Assembly (NCBI GenBank): GCA_017547145.1 | Contig: JAFYQJ010000002.1 | Span: forward strand, 1-64,000 | Origin: Paludibacteraceae bacterium | GTDB lineage: Bacteria; Bacteroidota; Bacteroidia; Bacteroidales; Paludibacteraceae | DNA: 64,000 nucleotides | Direction of reading: 5' to 3' | Shown here: positions 54,826-64,000 of the stretch, piece by piece | Numbering within the stretch: position 1 is the stretch's first letter | How the letters are laid out: each line of letters begins with the position of its first letter | Made by a program: the position numbers and the translations under genes | The notes under the pieces: model-generated | Database searches by the model: none | Told to the model about the DNA's origin: nothing | The model's input: the letters and a program-made list of their open reading frames with translations, nothing else

Positions 54826-54855
54826 TGTGAGATTTTATTAAAAATAGTATTTTTG
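54826..54855 (+). promoter_or_regulatory. Promoter of the NagB-PIG-L gene
   Basis: TTG (54826-54828), 19-base spacer, TATTTTTG (54848-54855). About 34 bases upstream of ATG 54889. Confidence 0.75.
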
Positions 54856-54888
54856 AACTTTAAATAAAAACTATAAAAAACTAAAAAA

Positions 54889-56868
54889 ATGAAGGCAAAT
54901 CTCAGTTCAAAGATTAAATTACGCCACATCCCACGTAAGTATTATCAACCACAAGATGTTTTGGAATTGTCGAGTATTACTCGTTTTGAAAAACTTTCGA
55001 CTGAAATTTTTGATGAGGCAGTCGATGGAGCAAAAAAAATTGCAGATGAAATAGCAGTTGCAATTCGTGATAAACAAGCTAAAGGCGAGAAGTTTGTATT
55101 AGGACTTTCTTGTTCGCGTTCGTGTACAGAGTTGTATGCAGAGTTAGTGCAGAAGCATCAAGCGGAAGGATTGAGTTTCGAAAATGTAGTTGTTTTTAAT
55201 ATTTTTGAATATTATCCTTTGGCAAATAGTTCACAAAGTGCTTTCTCTCAATTGCAAGCAATGTTGTTGGATAAAACAAATATTGCGAAAGAAAATGTCT
55301 ATACTCCAGATTGTTCGTTGAAAAAAGAAGAAATTGTTTCGTTCTGCAAAAATTATGAAAAAACAATCGCTTCGTTTGGTGGAATAGATTATTTAGTACT
55401 TGGTATAAGTGATTCAGGAAATATTGCAATAAATGAGTCAGGATCGCAAGGAACATCGCGTACACGTTTGATAATGTTGGATAACAATTCAAGAAAAGAA
55501 GGTTCTTATTTGTTTGGCTCAACAGAAAATGTGCCAGTTTGTGCTATAACTATGGGTGTTGGAACTATGCTCGATGCAAAACGTGTTGTTGCAATGGCGT
55601 GGGGCGATGGAAAAGCAGAAATCGTAAAACAAGTAGTAGAGGGTAATGTTTCGGATGCGTATTCTGCATCTTATTTGCAAAATCATATCAATGCGACATT
55701 GGTGTTAGATATTCATTCTGCAAGTGAATTAACTCGTATTAGCCATCCTTGGTTGGTAACATCGTGCGAGTGGGATGATAAATTAATTCGTCGTGCTATT
55801 GTTTGGTTGTGTCAGAAGTTGAACAAACCAATTTTGAAGTTGACAAACAAAGATTATAACGAAAATGGTTTGAGCGAATTGTTAGCATTACACAATTCGG
55901 CATACAATGTTAATATAAAGATTTTTAACGATTTACAACATACAATAACTGGTTGGCCGGGAGGAAAACCAAATGCCGATGATACGTATCGTCCTGAACG
56001 TGCAAATCCATATCCAAAACGTGTGTTGGTGTTTAGCCCTCATCCTGATGATGATGTTATTTCGATGGGAGGAACGCTTCGTCGTTTGGTTGATCAAAAG
56101 CATGACGTACATATTGCGTATGAAACATCGGGTAATATTGCTGTAAACGATGAAGAAGTGTTGCGTTTTATGATGTTTGTAAAAGGATATCACGAAATTC
56201 ATAAATCGAAAGATGCTGCTTTGGATGCTAAAAACGATGAAATAATTGAAGCTATAGCTCAAAAGAAAGATGGAGAAATGGATACAGCTGATGTTCGCGA
56301 ACTAAAAGGTTTGATTCGTAGAGGAGAAGCTCGTTTGGCCGATCGTTATATGGGTGTGAAGTCAGACAATATACATTTCTTGAATTTACCATTTTATGAA
56401 ACTGGTACAATTAAAAAGAATGACTTAAGTCAGGCAGATGTTGATATTGTAAAGGCATTGTTGCAAGATTTGAAGCCTCATCAAATATATGTTGCAGGCG
56501 ACCTTGCCGATCCTCATGGAACGCATAAAGTATGTTTGGATGCAGTGTTGGCAGCTATAGATGATTTGAAAGGAGAAGCATGGTTGGACGAATGTCGCAT
56601 TTGGATGTATCGAGGTGCGTGGATGGAATGGGAAATTGATCATATAGAAATGGCAGTTCCTTTAAGTCCTGAAGAGTTGAGAAGTAAGCGTAATGCTATT
56701 TTGCGTCATTCATCGCAAATGGAAAGTGCTCCTTTCTTGGGCAATGATGAGCGTTTGTTTTGGCAACGTTCAGAAGAACGAAATCGTACGACAGCCGAAT
56801 TTTATAATAAATTAGGTTTGGCATCGTATGAAGCTATTGAAGCGTTTGTTCGATACATACCTTTGTAA
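54889..56868 (+). CDS. NagB-like domain fused to PIG-L (LmbE) deacetylase
   Basis: 659 residues. N-terminal NagB/isomerase domain (about 30-290), then a linker with WPGGKPNADDTYRPERANPYPKR, then a PIG-L N-acetylase domain from about 380: VLVFSPHPDDDVISMGGTLRRL (HPDDD metal motif) and DLADPHGTHKVC. The fusion occurs in Bacteroidota, where it is annotated glucosamine-6-phosphate deaminase. Here the catalytic residues are replaced: FNIFEYYPL instead of FNMDEY, and GISDSGNIAINESGS instead of GIGxDGHIxFNEP, so deaminase activity is doubtful. The deacetylase motifs look intact. The context suggests amino-sugar use. Confidence 0.85.
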   Translation: MKANLSSKIKLRHIPRKYYQPQDVLELSSITRFEKLSTEIFDEAVDGAKKIADEIAVAIRDKQAKGEKFVLGLSCSRSCTELYAELVQKHQAEGLSFENVVVFNIFEYYPLANSSQSAFSQLQAMLLDKTNIAKENVYTPDCSLKKEEIVSFCKNYEKTIASFGGIDYLVLGISDSGNIAINESGSQGTSRTRLIMLDNNSRKEGSYLFGSTENVPVCAITMGVGTMLDAKRVVAMAWGDGKAEIVKQVVEGNVSDAYSASYLQNHINATLVLDIHSASELTRISHPWLVTSCEWDDKLIRRAIVWLCQKLNKPILKLTNKDYNENGLSELLALHNSAYNVNIKIFNDLQHTITGWPGGKPNADDTYRPERANPYPKRVLVFSPHPDDDVISMGGTLRRLVDQKHDVHIAYETSGNIAVNDEEVLRFMMFVKGYHEIHKSKDAALDAKNDEIIEAIAQKKDGEMDTADVRELKGLIRRGEARLADRYMGVKSDNIHFLNLPFYETGTIKKNDLSQADVDIVKALLQDLKPHQIYVAGDLADPHGTHKVCLDAVLAAIDDLKGEAWLDECRIWMYRGAWMEWEIDHIEMAVPLSPEELRSKRNAILRHSSQMESAPFLGNDERLFWQRSEERNRTTAEFYNKLGLASYEAIEAFVRYIPL

Positions 56869-56891
56869 GTAAAATTTTTAACTCATAGAAA

Positions 56892-56926
56892 AAAGACCTC
56901 TTTTTAGAGAAAGAGGTCTTTGTTTT
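56892..56926 (+). terminator. Terminator after the NagB-PIG-L gene
   Basis: AAAGACCTCTTT (56892-56903) pairs fully with AAAGAGGTCTTT (56910-56921), six-base loop, then GTTTT. It ends four bases before the next start codon (56930). Confidence 0.85.
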
Positions 56927-56929
56927 ATA

Positions 56930-59900
56930 ATGGCAAGACGTATTTTATTTTTATTGTTTATTTTGTTGCTTTCGTCAAGTGTTTATTCGCAATCGGGAGC
57001 TGATGTTTTGCGTAGCGATATTGCCCGTTGGGTTGAAGCATTAAAGCCCGATTATCAGCAAGTTGGCGAACTTCGTTTAGAGAGAACTCGTATTTTGCCT
57101 AAAAAACATAGTGTAGAAATTTATTTGAATGGAGCTGCATCGTATTTGCTTTATAGAGATACATTTATAAATCGTTTATATAAAGAAGCGAGGACTATAG
57201 TACATCGTGTTTATCCAAAATATAATGTTGTAATTTATGCCGACAAAAAGGAATTGAGTTTTTATATTCCAAATAACTGTAGAAAAGAATCGCTTTGGGA
57301 TAGACATCGTTTTTGTAAACGAGAGTTGAGTCCATTAGTAAGAAATACATCAAAACCTTTTGTGTTAACCAACGGATTGGTAGGGAGAAATATAGCTTTG
57401 TGGAGTAGTCATGGTATGTATTACAACCAACAGCAAGATCGTTGGAGATGGCAACGTGCAAGGTTGTTTTCAACAGTAGAGGACAAGTTAACATTGCATT
57501 ATGTTTTGAACTTTTTACTTCCAATGCTTGAAAATGCAGGTGCAAATGTTTTTTTACCACAAGAACGAGATACGCAGGTTGACGAAGTGGTAGTAGATAA
57601 CGATGCGTCTGATTTTAATTCTATTTATGAAGAATCAGCTCCTGAAAAATGGATTTTAGGAGGAAATAGTGCCTTTGCCTCTTGTCAATTAATTTCAAAT
57701 TTAAATGACAATCCATTTAAACTAGGCTCATACAAATTTGCAAATGTATCTAAAAATGAAACAGCTTCTGTAACTTGGACGCCCGATATAACAAATTCGG
57801 GAATGTATGCCGTTTATGTTACATATCAATCAAAAGAAAATAGTATTTCTGATGCTCATTATACAGTTTACCATAAAGGTGGAGAAACGTCGTTTGTGGT
57901 AAATCAAAAACAGGGTGGTGGAACATGGATTTATTTAGGAACATTCTTTTTCGATAAAGGTGTAAATTCTAATTTTGGTTCTGTAAAACTTACCAATAAA
58001 AGCGTCTCTGAAACAGGTGTAGTAACTGCCGATGCAGTTAGGTTTGGCGGAGGTATGGGCAGTGTGGCTCGTAAACCTGCATCCGTTCAAGCAGTGAATA
58101 ATTATAATTCACAATTCAATAAAAAAGTACAACCATCTCCATTCGTTTTAAAGGAAGAAGCAGAAGTGAGTGGATTGCCTCGTTACTTGGAAGCTTCGCG
58201 TTATTGGTTGCAAATGGCAGGTTTCGATAAAAGTATATTTAGTCGTACGCAAGGTGTTGACGATTATATTGACGATCTTTTTGCTCGAGGACTTTGGGTT
58301 AATGCGTTGAATTATGGTTCAGTAAACGCTCCAGATTCTGTTGGTTTGTCTATACCAATTGATTTGGCTTTAGGTTTTCATACAGATGCTGGAGTAAAAA
58401 CAAACGATACAATTGTTGGTTCGCTTGGTATTTTTATGACAAAAGAAGGTAATGAATGTTTCCCTAATAATCAATCACGTTATGCGTCTCGCGATTTGTC
58501 GGATATGGTTTTGTCAGAGATAAATAATTCTATCCAAAAACAATATAACAAAAATTGGTCTATTCGAGGATTGTGGAATAAATCTTATGCTGAAGCACGT
58601 GTGCCACAAGTTCCAACAATGTTGTTAGAGTTACTTTCGCATCAAAATCCCACAGATATGCGATATGCGCTCGATCCTCATTTTCAGTTTACAGCATCTC
58701 GTGCTATCTATAAAGCTATAGTTAAATATTTAGCATTGCAAAATAAGGAATCTTATACGATACAACCATTGCCAGTAAATAGTTTTTATCTTGAAAGCAA
58801 GGGGGAGGATTCAATTCGACTTTGTTGGACGCCTACTGTTGATAGTTTGTCTGCTGGTGGGGCTTTACCCACTGGATATGTACTTTATACGCAATGTGAT
58901 GAATCAGGTTTTAATAATGGTTTTTATACAACTGATACCACTTTGGTTTTACCCATTAAGCAAGATATGTTGTATCAGTTTAAGGTTACTGCGGTAAATG
59001 CAGGAGGTGAAAGTTTTGCTTCGGAAATTCTTTCTGCGAGCATTTCTTCAAAAGGCACTCATACATTGCTCGTGGTTAATGGATTTGATAGGTTGTCTTC
59101 GCCCGATTTTTTTGAAACTGCAGATTACCAAGGAATAGGTGTAAAGGATGACTGTGGGGTCCCATATCAAAAAAGCTGTTTTTTTACAGGAAATCAATAC
59201 GATTTTAATAAAATAAATCCTTGGGTGAGCGACGACGATCCTGGTTTTGGTGCGAGTGATGCTTTGTATGAGAAACAACTAGTTGCGGGTAATACCTTCG
59301 ACTATACTTCAGTTCACGGAAAAGCAATACAAAAAGCTAGTTATTCTTTTGTTTCGGCTAGTCGATTGGCAATAGAGCGTGGCTTGGTAGATATGAAAAA
59401 CTATAAACTTGTAGATTATATAGCTGGTAAACAGCGAACTACTTTGGTTGGTTTGGATTCTTTAAACCTAAAGTATAAAGTCATTTCTCCTATTATGCAG
59501 CAACGAATATCTGACTATTGTGCATCGGGTGGAGCTCTTTTTTTAAGCGGGGCATATTTAGCTAGTGATTTGCATAATGCAAGTGATATTTGTTTTTTGA
59601 AAAATACATTGAAAATTAATAAAAATACTACTCTTATCAATCCAAATGGATTGGTAAATAGGCATTATTCTTCGTTAACTATGGTTTCGGATACAATTCG
59701 TTATTGTCAAAAACCATCTTCGGATGTCTATCATATTATTTCTGCTGATGCATTTCTGCCAATGTTAGGAGCATTCCCTGTATTACGTTATGCAGACAAT
59801 GGTACGGTAGCAGCAGTAGCTTATAAGGGAGATTATCGCTTGTGGGTTATGGGATTTCCATTCGAAGTAATATTATCATCTCGCAAGCAACAAGATTTGA

Positions 59901-59938
59901 TGTTAGATGTATTAAATTTTTTAATCACTGAAAAATAG
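56930..59938 (+). CDS. Large secreted protein: amidase-like plus golvesin-type domain
   Basis: 1002 residues. Signal peptide to about 21 (SSVYSQ). Residues 90-210 contain [22 protein letters not shown] and [29 protein letters not shown], resembling an N-acetylmuramoyl-L-alanine amidase fold. Residues 240-375 include a golvesin C-terminal-like module ([44 protein letters not shown]). Residues 465-610 continue the amidase-like part ([32 protein letters not shown]). An FnIII-like module lies near 625-705. Relatives are annotated as xanthan lyase/amidase in Bacteroidales; the real substrate is unknown. It is 1 base from the GT2 gene. Confidence 0.7.
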   Translation: MARRILFLLFILLLSSSVYSQSGADVLRSDIARWVEALKPDYQQVGELRLERTRILPKKHSVEIYLNGAASYLLYRDTFINRLYKEARTIVHRVYPKYNVVIYADKKELSFYIPNNCRKESLWDRHRFCKRELSPLVRNTSKPFVLTNGLVGRNIALWSSHGMYYNQQQDRWRWQRARLFSTVEDKLTLHYVLNFLLPMLENAGANVFLPQERDTQVDEVVVDNDASDFNSIYEESAPEKWILGGNSAFASCQLISNLNDNPFKLGSYKFANVSKNETASVTWTPDITNSGMYAVYVTYQSKENSISDAHYTVYHKGGETSFVVNQKQGGGTWIYLGTFFFDKGVNSNFGSVKLTNKSVSETGVVTADAVRFGGGMGSVARKPASVQAVNNYNSQFNKKVQPSPFVLKEEAEVSGLPRYLEASRYWLQMAGFDKSIFSRTQGVDDYIDDLFARGLWVNALNYGSVNAPDSVGLSIPIDLALGFHTDAGVKTNDTIVGSLGIFMTKEGNECFPNNQSRYASRDLSDMVLSEINNSIQKQYNKNWSIRGLWNKSYAEARVPQVPTMLLELLSHQNPTDMRYALDPHFQFTASRAIYKAIVKYLALQNKESYTIQPLPVNSFYLESKGEDSIRLCWTPTVDSLSAGGALPTGYVLYTQCDESGFNNGFYTTDTTLVLPIKQDMLYQFKVTAVNAGGESFASEILSASISSKGTHTLLVVNGFDRLSSPDFFETADYQGIGVKDDCGVPYQKSCFFTGNQYDFNKINPWVSDDDPGFGASDALYEKQLVAGNTFDYTSVHGKAIQKASYSFVSASRLAIERGLVDMKNYKLVDYIAGKQRTTLVGLDSLNLKYKVISPIMQQRISDYCASGGALFLSGAYLASDLHNASDICFLKNTLKINKNTTLINPNGLVNRHYSSLTMVSDTIRYCQKPSSDVYHIISADAFLPMLGAFPVLRYADNGTVAAVAYKGDYRLWVMGFPFEVILSSRKQQDLMLDVLNFLITEK

Positions 59939-59939
59939 T

Positions 59940-61316
59940 ATGAAAAAGGTACAGATTTTTTTGCCTGAAGCTTGTCGTATTAAGACACATGAGTCGTTTA
60001 ATGTTGTTTTAGAAACTTATAATGAGTCTTTTTTAGGAACCGATTTTTGGAAAAACAATGTTCATCGTTTTAGCGAAGAATATGTTTTTGTTATTACAAA
60101 ATCGTGTATGATAGATTTTGTTCCTGATGCTTTGAAGCGATTTATTCAAATTGCTCAATCTACTTTGAGCACAATGCTTTATTCGGATTATCGCATGCAA
60201 AGTGCAGGTTTAAAGTTATGTCCGACCATTGATTATCAATATGGTAGTGTGCGTGATGATTTTGACTTTGGATCGGTTTTGCTTTTTGAAACTGAAGCTT
60301 TGAAACGTGTCATTGCCGAGCAAATGGCTTTTTATACAGCTGCGGCTTTTTATGATATTCGTTTGCAACTATCAATTGAAAAATTGCCATTACGAATAAA
60401 TGAATATTTGTATACAGAAAAAACTGTTGAGGTAGATAGAAACAAGCATTTTGACTATGTTGATCCTAAAAATAGGGCATCACAAATAGAAATGGAGCAA
60501 GCTTTTACTATGTTTTTGAAAAAATGTAGTGCTTATTTAGAACCGCGAACTGCAGTCGTTGATTTTGATATTGAAAATTTTGAAACAGAGGCAACGGTTT
60601 TGATTCCTGTTCGCAATAGAGAAAAAACAATAGAAGATGCAATTGTTTCGGTTTTAAAGCAGAAAACTTCGTTTCCGTTTAATTTAATCATTGTTGACAA
60701 TCATTCAACGGACAACACTTCAGATATTATTGCTCGTTATGCTGAAAAAGATAGTCGTGTAAAACATTTGATTCCAGAGCGTGACGATTTGGGTATAGGT
60801 GGATGCTGGAGTTTTGGAGTGAATAGTAGCGAATGCGGTCGATTTGTAGTTCAGCTTGATAGCGACGATGTTTATGCCGACGAAAACACTTTACAAAAAG
60901 TAGTTGATACGTTCCGTAGTGAGCATTGTGCTATGGTAATTGGCTCTTATAAAATTACCGATTTTGATATGAATACAATACCTCCGGGTTTGATTGATCA
61001 TCGTGAATGGACTGACGAAAACGGACACAACAATGCGTTGCGAATCAATGGTTTGGGAGCTCCTCGAGCATTTTTTACACCTATATTGCGTTCGTTAGGA
61101 GTGCCAAATACAAGTTATGGTGAAGATTATGCACTTGGTTTACAAATTAGTCGAAGTTATAAAATAGGACGAATTTTTGAATCGATTTACCTTTGTCGCC
61201 GTTGGAACGACAATACAGATGCTTTGCTTTCGATAGAAAAAGCAAACGCAAATAATTTGTACAAAGACAAACTTCGTACTATCGAATTATTAGCACGCCA
61301 AAAACAAAATAATTAA
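59940..61316 (+). CDS. Family 2 glycosyltransferase with N-terminal extension
   Basis: 458 residues. The first 200 residues are unrecognised. From about 218: [44 protein letters not shown], and [12 protein letters not shown], the DXD-like metal site. The C-terminal [18 protein letters not shown] fits the GT-A acceptor region. Substrate unknown. Probable operon with the amidase-like and PlsC genes (1- and 6-base gaps), so a surface polymer or glycolipid role is plausible. Confidence 0.82.
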   Translation: MKKVQIFLPEACRIKTHESFNVVLETYNESFLGTDFWKNNVHRFSEEYVFVITKSCMIDFVPDALKRFIQIAQSTLSTMLYSDYRMQSAGLKLCPTIDYQYGSVRDDFDFGSVLLFETEALKRVIAEQMAFYTAAAFYDIRLQLSIEKLPLRINEYLYTEKTVEVDRNKHFDYVDPKNRASQIEMEQAFTMFLKKCSAYLEPRTAVVDFDIENFETEATVLIPVRNREKTIEDAIVSVLKQKTSFPFNLIIVDNHSTDNTSDIIARYAEKDSRVKHLIPERDDLGIGGCWSFGVNSSECGRFVVQLDSDDVYADENTLQKVVDTFRSEHCAMVIGSYKITDFDMNTIPPGLIDHREWTDENGHNNALRINGLGAPRAFFTPILRSLGVPNTSYGEDYALGLQISRSYKIGRIFESIYLCRRWNDNTDALLSIEKANANNLYKDKLRTIELLARQKQNN

Positions 61317-61322
61317 TTTGCT

Positions 61323-62606
61323 ATGAAACCGCTGACAAGGTTATATAAGTTTTTGCATTGGTGTGTGCGTCAAACATTTACGTTTGCTTATCGTAGATTC
61401 GAATGTGTAGGCCAAGAGCATATTCCTACTGATGCTGCAGTTATATTTGCTCCAAATCATACAAATGGCTTAATGGATGCCATGGCATTGCTTTGGTTGT
61501 CGCGTAAGTATCGACAAATTTTGTTTGTGGCTCGTGCCGATATTTTTCGAAACAAAAGAGTTGCAAAGTTGCTTCGCTCGTTTCGTATGTTGCCCATAAT
61601 GCGTATTCGCGACGGGCGTGAAAATCTCTCGAAAAACGACGAGATAATGTCGCAATGCGTAGAGGCTTTGCAAGAGGGTATACCTTTTTGTATTATGCCC
61701 GAGGGTACGCATCGTGCTAAACGGGCTCAATTGCCCTTGGTAAAGGGTGTTTTTCGCATCGCTTTGATGGCAAATGAGCGTATGCAAGGTGTTAAAAACG
61801 TTTATATAGTTCCTGTAGGAATAAATTTTGGAAGTTTTTTTCGCTATCGTTCTTCATTGCTCTTAAAGGTAGGTAAGCCTATCGATGTAACTGCATTTGC
61901 AAAAGAAAATGCCGAACTCTCGTTCTCGGAACAAACTACGCAGTTGCGTGCTGTATTGACGGAGCAATTGCAAACGGTGCATTTAGCAATACCAGACGAC
62001 GATGATTTTGAGGCTATTGAGGAGTGCTGTTTTTTAAATTCTGATAGAAATGATTCGTTAGACGAACGCTTGGTGCGAAGCCAACAACTACTAAAAAAAC
62101 TAGAAAAAGCAAAAACTGAACAACCTGAAACAATGCACGATTTTTTTGCTCAAGTAAAGGCGTTTGCTCGTTTGCGTAAGCGTTGGTATTTGTATGCCGA
62201 TGCTTTGTCGTATAGTGCCTCTTCGTTGAAGCTTTTTTGTGTTGCGTTGTTGCTGTTGATCGAAGTGCCTTATTTTTTTGTATCGTTGCTCGTGGTGTTA
62301 CCCTATTTGCTGATTTCTGAAATGTTAGTGCGGTGGCAGTCGGACAATGCAATGTACAACTCTATTCGCTACGTGCTGTCGCTGATTTTTTATCCGCTTT
62401 CTATGCTTGTGGCTACGGTGGTTTGCTTCTCGCTGTTTAAATGGTGGTTGGCGTTAATTTTTGTAATGTTGCTTGTGCCGTCGTATATGTTTTTCTACGA
62501 TTATATGCGTTTGGTGCGTTTGTGTTATGCTACTTTGGTGTTGAGGTTTAACCGCAGTTTGTGTGAAGCAATGCAGCGTTTAAAACTTTTTATTCGAAAA
62601 CTATAG
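61323..62606 (+). CDS. PlsC-family acyltransferase with C-terminal membrane region
   Basis: 427 residues. Catalytic NHTNGLMD (the NHX4D motif; about residues 46-53) and FCIMPEGTHR (glycerol-phosphate site). Three hydrophobic segments follow near 300-400, longer than a standard 1-acyl-glycerol-3-phosphate acyltransferase. The C-terminal part suggests a two-part membrane protein. Likely acylates a lipid or glycolipid precursor; last gene of the 56930-62606 set. Confidence 0.85.
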   Translation: MKPLTRLYKFLHWCVRQTFTFAYRRFECVGQEHIPTDAAVIFAPNHTNGLMDAMALLWLSRKYRQILFVARADIFRNKRVAKLLRSFRMLPIMRIRDGRENLSKNDEIMSQCVEALQEGIPFCIMPEGTHRAKRAQLPLVKGVFRIALMANERMQGVKNVYIVPVGINFGSFFRYRSSLLLKVGKPIDVTAFAKENAELSFSEQTTQLRAVLTEQLQTVHLAIPDDDDFEAIEECCFLNSDRNDSLDERLVRSQQLLKKLEKAKTEQPETMHDFFAQVKAFARLRKRWYLYADALSYSASSLKLFCVALLLLIEVPYFFVSLLVVLPYLLISEMLVRWQSDNAMYNSIRYVLSLIFYPLSMLVATVVCFSLFKWWLALIFVMLLVPSYMFFYDYMRLVRLCYATLVLRFNRSLCEAMQRLKLFIRKL

Positions 62607-62630
62607 CTGTTCTAAACGATTAGTTTTTAT

Positions 62631-62638
62631 TATATTTG
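62631..62638 (+). promoter_or_regulatory. -7 box before structured RNA copy B
   Basis: TATATTTG, exact TAnnTTTG. The predicted start falls about 18 bases before the RNA element. No equivalent box precedes copy A, which may be transcribed from the leu operon. Confidence 0.55.
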
Positions 62639-62662
62639 TGCGAAACTTAAAAAAATATTATT

Positions 62663-62920
62663 GCCTATGAAAAAATAACACTGTAAAAAGTGTGTACATC
62701 TTGAAAATATTGGAAATAGCGTTATAAGCTACACTTGTTTATCTGAAATCTCGACAATTTCAAGTTAAACCATTCAAGTAAAAGCTCATTGACGCTCACG
62801 TGAAAGCGTGGGCTTTTTATGCATTTGAATGGTTAGGTAGTCGAGAACCTCAGATAATCAAATGAAAATTAACAAAGCACCGCGCTCTTTTTATGTACAT
62901 ACAGAATACAATTTAGGTGC
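62663..62920 (+). ncRNA. Structured RNA element, copy B
   Basis: About 258 bases with the same ends and core as copy A. Helices: GCCTA/TAGGT; GTGTGTACAT/ATGTACATAC (62690-62699 with 62893-62902); local ACACT/AGTGT; TTATCTGA/TCAGATAA (62739-62746 with 62850-62857); CTCGAC/GTCGAG; AACCATTCAA/TTGAATGGTT (62768-62777 with 62825-62834); apical GCTCACG/CGTGGGC. Several helices differ from copy A at both strands but stay paired. It ends 33 bases before the FISUMP lipoprotein ATG. Confidence 0.72.
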
Positions 62921-62953
62921 AAATAAGTAGAATTAAAAATCAAATAAAAAGAA

Positions 62954-64000
62954 ATGAAAATACAAATAAATAAAATTATGTTTGCCACATTGATGTTTGT
63001 GGCAAGTGCAGTGTTTACTGCGTGTGAATATGATGACAGCGATGTGTTGAATCGTTTGGGTTCGTTGGAAAATAGAGTTGCCAAGTTGGAGAAACTCTGC
63101 AAGGAAAACAATACAAATATCGCATCAATTCAAGCAATTGTAGAGGTGTTGAATAGCCAAGACTACGTAGTGAGTGTTTCGCCTATTAGTTACGGTGGAG
63201 TGGAAGTCGGTTATACTATTACGATTGCTGTACACGAACCAATCACCATCTATCATGGTCAAGATGGGATAGATGCTTCGGCACCAATAATTGGAGCGAA
63301 GGAAGAAGGCGGTGTTTATTATTGGACGATAGACGGCGAGTGGTTGCTCGACGAAAATGGCAATAAACTTCGTGTGAGCGGACAAAATGGTGCAAATGGA
63401 ACTAACGGTGAAGATGGCGAAGACGGACAAGACGGTGTCAATGGAGAAGATGGCGTAACGCCACAATTGAAGATAGAAGAAGACTATTGGTGGATTTCTT
63501 ACGACAACGGAGCTACATGGACAAAATTAGAAAAAGCTACGGGCGAAGATGGAGCCAAAGGCGATAAGGGTGATTCTATGTTCCAAAGTGTAACCTACGA
63601 TGAGCAAGCTGTATACTTTACGTTGGCAGATGGTACAGTGATAACCATCGATCGTATCTCGAAAGAGGAAGCAACATCAGGTCTTGAGAATGGCTATGCT
63701 TGGGTTGATTTAGGGTTGAGTGTAAAATGGGCGACCTGCAACGTAGGAGCATCTAAACCTGAAGAATACGGTTGTTACTTTGCTTGGGGAGAGGTAGAGC
63801 CAAAGGAGACATACGATTGGGCGACCTACAAATGGGCAAATGGCAGCAAAACAACGATGACGAAATATTGTGCAGATAGCAGCTACGGCAATAATGGTTT
63901 CACCGACGACAAAACGGTGCTTGATGCCGAAGACGATGCAGCCACAGTGAATATGGGAGGCTCTTGGCGTATGCCGACTGTTGAAGAGATGCGTGAATTG
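62954..64000 (+). CDS. FISUMP lipoprotein with coiled-coil and collagen-like segments, 3' end outside window
   Basis: Open for 349 codons to the window end. Lipobox VFTAC gives Cys24. A leucine-rich coiled coil (DVLNRLGSLENRVAKLEKLCKENN) and a domain resembling DUF4988 follow. Then come Gly-x-y repeats (GQNGANGTNGEDGEDGQDG; GEDGAKGDKGDS) and, from about residue 250, the FISUMP domain YAWVDLGLSVKWATCNVGASKPEEYG, with WGEVEPKETYDWATYK matching the protein at 154. The C-terminus, where any variable region would lie, is off the window. Preceded by structured RNA copy B. Confidence 0.85.
   Translation, partial: MKIQINKIMFATLMFVASAVFTACEYDDSDVLNRLGSLENRVAKLEKLCKENNTNIASIQAIVEVLNSQDYVVSVSPISYGGVEVGYTITIAVHEPITIYHGQDGIDASAPIIGAKEEGGVYYWTIDGEWLLDENGNKLRVSGQNGANGTNGEDGEDGQDGVNGEDGVTPQLKIEEDYWWISYDNGATWTKLEKATGEDGAKGDKGDSMFQSVTYDEQAVYFTLADGTVITIDRISKEEATSGLENGYAWVDLGLSVKWATCNVGASKPEEYGCYFAWGEVEPKETYDWATYKWANGSKTTMTKYCADSSYGNNGFTDDKTVLDAEDDAATVNMGGSWRMPTVEEMREL

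Noticed and set aside
52293-62920. Structured element as a group I/II intron, IS or MITE
   Set aside because: No intron catalytic core, no terminal inverted repeat of transposon type, no target duplication seen, and stems differ while staying paired.
1-64000. CRISPR array, prophage, integrase or transposase
   Set aside because: No regularly spaced repeats and no recombinase-like protein in any frame I examined.

Overview
The window reads as an AT-rich chromosomal segment of a Bacteroidota bacterium, most likely Bacteroidales. Reasons: promoters of the Bacteroidetes type (TTG, 19-20 bases, TAnnTTTG) at several genes, few Shine-Dalgarno sites, the conserved order bamD-rpoZ-coaBC-porD-recN, the order porQ-cmk-ispH, an exbB-membrane protein-exbD-exbD cluster, and many Bacteroidetes-type lipoproteins. 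Most of the window is dense housekeeping sequence. No transposase, integrase, CRISPR array or rRNA is visible.

Layout. 1-1 kb: an (AC)10 run, a terminator-like hairpin and a FISUMP lipoprotein whose last 44 codons have the base and codon pattern of a diversity-generating-retroelement (DGR) variable region. 1-8.1 kb: prfB with a programmed +1 frameshift, ribE, a membrane/Nudix-like protein, queG, an outer-membrane protein, a Ser/His-rich secreted protein and argD. 8.4-10.6 kb: a four-gene operon of small lipoproteins and membrane proteins ending in a TM2 protein. 10.7-21.9 kb: a long co-directional run (bamD, rpoZ, coaBC, porD, recN, rsmG, an MBL hydrolase, nitroreductase, DUF1015, flavin reductase, dacB, birA). 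21.9-25.1 kb: mtnN and an AraC regulator facing two tandem HXXEE membrane proteins. 25.2-30.1 kb: a 1400-residue acyl-CoA dehydratase activase with a TetR regulator. 30.1-32.6 kb: a TPP riboswitch and TonB-dependent receptor, probably for thiamin uptake. 32.7-40 kb: porQ, cmk, ispH, pfkA and a giant membrane histidine kinase. 40-47 kb: an ene-reductase, a GIY-YIG/RAMA protein, duplicated SDRs, tatD, tRNA-Ser(GGA) and the ExbB/ExbD motor. 47-52.3 kb: a leucine/isoleucine operon (leuA, leuC, leuD, citramalate-synthase-like gene) behind a leader peptide and attenuator. 53.9-56.9 kb: GlcNAc-kinase-like and NagB-PIG-L genes. 56.9-62.6 kb: a secreted golvesin/amidase protein, a GT2 glycosyltransferase and a PlsC acyltransferase. 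From 62.95 kb: a second FISUMP lipoprotein running off the end.

Four things stand out. (1) Two copies (52293-52546 and 62663-62920) of an approximately 255-nt structured RNA element: loops and core are conserved while long helices differ in sequence but stay paired, which is covariation. Each lies just upstream of a lipoprotein gene. (2) A 17-residue leader peptide with seven Leu and three Ile, followed by competing hairpins, in front of leuA. (3) The adenine-poor, C-ending-codon tract at the 3' end of the first FISUMP gene, a probable DGR target whose reverse transcriptase is not in the window. (4) Replaced catalytic residues in CoaBC (Cys to Ser) and in the NagB domain of the NagB-PIG-L fusion.
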